Positions 61,757-64,000 of a stretch of DNA of 64,000 nucleotides are shown here, in pieces; position 1 is the first letter of the stretch, and each line of letters begins with the position of its first letter. Both the position numbers and the translations under genes were made by a program. The notes beneath the pieces are model-generated. The model did not search any database. It was not told the DNA's origin and worked only from the letters and a program-made list of their open reading frames with translations. This stretch comes from Chitinophagales bacterium (GTDB lineage Bacteria > Bacteroidota > Bacteroidia > Chitinophagales > Saprospiraceae), in assembly GCA_013299105.1 (NCBI GenBank), contig JAAFJY010000011.1:124001-188000 (forward strand), read 5' to 3'.

Positions 61757-61807
61757 GAAATACGAGAACGTTTTCACCGAGAGGGTGAGAACGTTCTCGT
61801 TTTTTTC
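61757..61807 (+). ncRNA. Candidate tiny RNA or promoter-proximal attenuator
   Basis: Predicted from a consensus promoter followed at once by a 16-bp stem-terminator. A product would be about 50 nt and consist mostly of the hairpin. It may instead be just the terminator of the peroxidase operon with a chance promoter. Confidence 0.35.
61763..61807 (+). terminator. Strong intrinsic terminator
   Basis: A 16-bp stem CGAGAACGTTTTCACC / GGTGAGAACGTTCTCG (one G-T wobble), 5-nt loop, then T7 at 61800-61806. It lies 109 bp after the peroxidase stop and may end that operon. Confidence 0.85.
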
Positions 61808-61949
61808 TTAGAGGTTCGCCCACCAAGAAAGCTCATTATGCTGATCAGTGGCTTATCCAGGTACCAGTAAAATGCTCCTCTTGGGCTTTCTGCCCATGAA
61901 ATCCATTTGCGATTTTTTTGCAAAAACCACAAGGATGGATTTTTAGAAA

Positions 61950-62113
61950 AGAGCGTGTTTAAAGATTAGAGGATTGACTAGAAAACGAGTCAAATTTTGA
62001 CTAATTGAGGCAGGAAAAGCGGAGTTATGCAGCGCATAATGAGCATTTTCCTAACGAAGAGTAGGCGAAATTGGGCCGTTTTGTAGCAAACAAAAAATTT
62101 TAAACATGCTCTA
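61950..62113 (+). repeat. 164-bp MITE-like repeat, copy C
   Basis: Terminal inverted repeats AGAGCGTGTTTAAA / TTTAAACATGCTCT; central 54 bp identical to copies A and B. It lies 63 bp upstream of greA. Confidence 0.85.
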
Positions 62114-62176
62114 GAGCTGCCATACGGTTATGGCAGGAGTGGGCTTTGCTTCTGACAACTTTAAATTTTGTAGCAC

Positions 62177-62647
62177 ATGTCAGTCAATTATTTAACCAAA
62201 GAGGGTTTTGACACCCTTACCAGCCAGCTAGAGGACCTGAAGTCCCGTGGTCGTGCGGAAGCCGCCCGGGCCATTGCAGAAGCACGCGAGAAAGGCGATT
62301 TGTCGGAAAATGCAGAATACGATGCGGCCAAAGAAGCCCAGGGTATGTTGGAATTGCGCATCAACGACCTGGAAAAGCAATTGTCCAACGCCCGCGTATT
62401 GGATGCCGCCGATGTAGATACTTCTAAAGTGACCGTTTTGTCGAAGGTAACGATCATGAATACCAAAAACAAAGCGGAAGTGACTTACCAATTGGTCTCA
62501 GAATCAGAATCAGATACCAAGGCCAAGAAAATTTCGGTCAGCTCTCCACTTGGCCAGGGTTTATTGGGCAAGGTAGTCGGTGAAAAAGCCATCATCAAGA
62601 CCCCAGGCGGCGATATGGTTTTTGAAATCAAGAACATCAGCATCTGA
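62177..62647 (+). CDS. greA: Transcription elongation factor GreA
   Basis: A 156-residue protein with the N-terminal coiled coil (residues 6-75) carrying the acidic tip GDLSENAEYDAAKEAQ, whose D/E pair stimulates RNA polymerase to cleave backtracked RNA. The C-terminal FKBP-like domain ends SSPLGQGLLGKVVGEKAIIKTPGG. Length fits the family. Confidence 0.96.
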   Translation: MSVNYLTKEGFDTLTSQLEDLKSRGRAEAARAIAEAREKGDLSENAEYDAAKEAQGMLELRINDLEKQLSNARVLDAADVDTSKVTVLSKVTIMNTKNKAEVTYQLVSESESDTKAKKISVSSPLGQGLLGKVVGEKAIIKTPGGDMVFEIKNISI

Positions 62648-62649
62648 TT

Positions 62650-62796
62650 AGGGAGCGTAAAAAAATAAGGTGGGCGGATTTGGGTTTAGTGAAAAAAGAA
62701 AAACAACTGGATGAAAGGAAGTTGTGTTTTTTTATTGCTAAACCTCAAAAGCAAATACGACCAGTTTATTTTAGCTCAAATACTCATGCACCGGGG
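62650..62796. repeat. Dispersed repeat family D, copy 2
   Basis: Starts 2 bp after the greA stop and runs to 46 bp before the HIT gene. It matches 48175-48340 apart from two deletions. A frame through it is open into the HIT gene, which explains a misleading longer start for that gene. Confidence 0.75.
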
Positions 62797-62841
62797 ATGT
62801 GCCAATCGCCATCCCCTGCCAAAATTTCACCTCAATCCATC

Positions 62842-63240
62842 ATGGCGTCCATTTTCACCAAGATCATCAATGGCGAAATCCCCTGCTACAAAATAGCCGA
62901 GGATGAGCGCTTTTTCTCTTTTCTGGACATTCGCCCCATGGCCAAGGGCCACACCCTCGTAGTGCCCAAGCAGGAAATCGACTACATCTACGACCTCGAT
63001 GACCAAACCCTGGCCGACATGCACGTTTTTGCCAAAAAAATTGCCCGTGCCCTGGAAACGGTTGTGCCCTGTACGCGCATCGGCATCGCAGTGATCGGGC
63101 TGGAAGTGCCCCATGCGCATATCCACCTGATTCCGATGAACCGCCTGAGTGACATGAATTTTGCGAAGAAGGCGGTTGAGGTTAGTGCTGAGGAGATGGG
63201 GGAGATTGCTGAGGGAGTTAGGGGGGTGTTGGGGGAGTGA
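62842..63240 (+). CDS. HIT-family nucleotide hydrolase (Hint-like)
   Basis: A 132-residue protein with the HIT motif HAHIHLI (HxHxH) and a Hint-like N-terminus (MASIFTKIINGEIPCYKIAEDE). Such enzymes hydrolyse nucleoside phosphoramidates or dinucleoside polyphosphates. ATG 62842 is chosen because the upstream in-frame extension lies in a dispersed repeat. The last 40 bases are G-rich with strongly altered codon use (GAGGAGATGGGGGAG), close to the convergent DUF2141 gene. Confidence 0.9.
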   Translation: MASIFTKIINGEIPCYKIAEDERFFSFLDIRPMAKGHTLVVPKQEIDYIYDLDDQTLADMHVFAKKIARALETVVPCTRIGIAVIGLEVPHAHIHLIPMNRLSDMNFAKKAVEVSAEEMGEIAEGVRGVLGE

Positions 63241-63244
63241 GAGG

Positions 63245-63670
63245 TTAAAGCAATTTAATGGCAAAGTTTTTAGTAGCCGCTGAGATGGGTAGCACAGCAT
63301 CCTTAAACTTTGGGGGCCCCATTTTGCCCAAGGCTCCGTTTGAAGCTCCAGTAGGCTCTTTGGGGATGCCAACCAAATTGGTGTTTAATTTACCATCGTT
63401 ATTTTCATCATGAAGAGCAGCAATGGCGTAATTTCCAGGTGCAATTCCTTCGATTTGAATTTGTTGGGTTCCTTTGACGGCTTTTACATTTGCAGCCTTT
63501 ACCGCCATGTTGACTTTATCGGGAAAGGCGTCTGCCTTGTCGAATAGATAGAGCCTGATTACCCCTTTGTCGGATGAAACATTGCTAATGGATACTGTAA
63601 TGTTTACAGTTTGACTTTTCAGGAACAACGTCATTAAGAAACAGATTGCGAACAGGATCGAATTTTTCAT
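63245..63670 (-). CDS. DUF2141-domain exported protein
   Basis: A 141-residue protein with a signal peptide (MKNSILFAICFLMTLFLKSQ). The DUF2141 pattern is clear: KGVIRLYLFDKADAFPD near residue 36, then YAIAALHDENNDGKLNTN and GIPKEPTGASN. The fold is predicted as a small beta-sandwich in the periplasm; function unknown. It converges on the HIT gene with a 4-bp gap. Confidence 0.88.
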   Translation of the reverse strand: MKNSILFAICFLMTLFLKSQTVNITVSISNVSSDKGVIRLYLFDKADAFPDKVNMAVKAANVKAVKGTQQIQIEGIAPGNYAIAALHDENNDGKLNTNLVGIPKEPTGASNGALGKMGPPKFKDAVLPISAATKNFAIKLL

Positions 63671-63735
63671 TTCATTGGTTTAAGCAAAGGCTAATGACGT
63701 GCTCAGCATGAACATTGTATTAGCATTCGAGCGAA

Positions 63736-64000
63736 TTAATGGATTTGATGGATAGTCTTACTTGAATTTTTTCTGTAAAATAACCTACCAAACCAAGCTT
63801 TAAGATTATCCACAGTCAGGTATACCACAGGTACGATGATGAGCGTCAGCAACATAGAAGAAGTCAGGCCGCCAATCAGCACCCAGCCTAGTCCATTTTT
63901 CCATTCCGCTCCAGCACCCTTAGCAACTGCGATCGGGATCATGCCAAACACCAGGGCGAGGGTCGTCATCAGGATCGGTCGTAATCGGGTGCGGCCAGCT
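63736..64000 (-). CDS. RND efflux transporter, C-terminal end (5' part outside window)
   Basis: The frame is open to the window edge; only the last 87 residues are seen. AGRTRLRPILMTTLALVFG, then a glycine-rich GWVLIGGLTSSMLLTLIIVPVVYLTVD segment are the hallmark final two helices of AcrB/CzcA-type RND pumps. Such pumps export drugs or metals with an outer-membrane channel. The rest, and any adaptor gene, lies beyond 64000. Confidence 0.9.
   Translation of the reverse strand, partial: AGRTRLRPILMTTLALVFGMIPIAVAKGAGAEWKNGLGWVLIGGLTSSMLLTLIIVPVVYLTVDNLKAWFGRLFYRKNSSKTIHQIH

Noticed and set aside
62680..62841. Longer N-terminus for the HIT protein
   Set aside because: The extension is encoded by dispersed repeat family D; the Hint-like N-terminus begins at 62842.

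Overview
The window looks like chromosomal DNA of an aerobic, polymer-degrading Bacteroidota, probably Saprospiria-like (Haliscomenobacter/Lewinella type). The taxon is inferred from gene content only. Support: type IX secretion (T9SS) sorting domains, Bacteroidota promoters (TTTG/TTG, 19-21 bp, TAnnTTTG), the rpsF-rpsR-rplI ribosomal operon, expanded AAA-ATPase/PD-(D/E)XK genes and a signal-peptide-bearing Rhs/YD-repeat protein. No rRNA, tRNA, CRISPR array or replication origin was seen.

Layout. 1-12 kb holds ordinary chromosomal genes: a sugar isomerase/epimerase (5' cut), a PVC-type haem dehydrogenase, an M28 peptidase, an AAA/PD-DEXK gene, polyprenyl synthase, a phosphatase and glyA. 12.5-32.2 kb is an accessory island. 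It opens with a secreted M43-type protein whose zinc site is destroyed. A 2204-residue Rhs protein with a metzincin-like C-terminal tip follows 32 bp later. Then come five promoterless partial Rhs cassettes and a 70-bp Rhs scar. Four of the cassettes carry a different tip followed by a small putative immunity gene, and the scar is split from the next cassette by an IS200/RAYT-type transposase between 81-bp inverted repeats. 32.2-46.5 kb carries ribosomal genes, nadB, an aldo/keto reductase, a second ATPase/nuclease behind a 3 x 54-bp tandem repeat, galE, cysQ, a glycosyltransferase, an RNA ligase overlapping an HD-polynucleotide kinase (RNA repair pair) and an S9 peptidase. 46.5-64 kb carries GH26 and GH9 glycosidases, phenylalanine hydroxylase, a divergent Nramp transporter, a broken Uma2 gene, a ROK kinase, a thioredoxin-like protein, a Rieske oxygenase, two small outer-membrane-like proteins, a di-haem peroxidase, greA, a HIT protein, a DUF2141 protein and the end of an RND pump.

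How it may work together. The Rhs island reads as a polymorphic-toxin locus. One expressed core carries one toxin tip, and the silent downstream cassettes can replace that tip by recombination through the near-identical GC-rich core. The AT-rich tips (two zincins, a lipase-like alpha/beta hydrolase, a glycine-rich membrane-active tip and one unknown) each precede an unrelated small gene, four of which encode predicted envelope proteins. Several dispersed intergenic repeat families (164-bp MITE-like, about 149-bp and about 150-bp elements, others) occupy most of the longer non-coding gaps.
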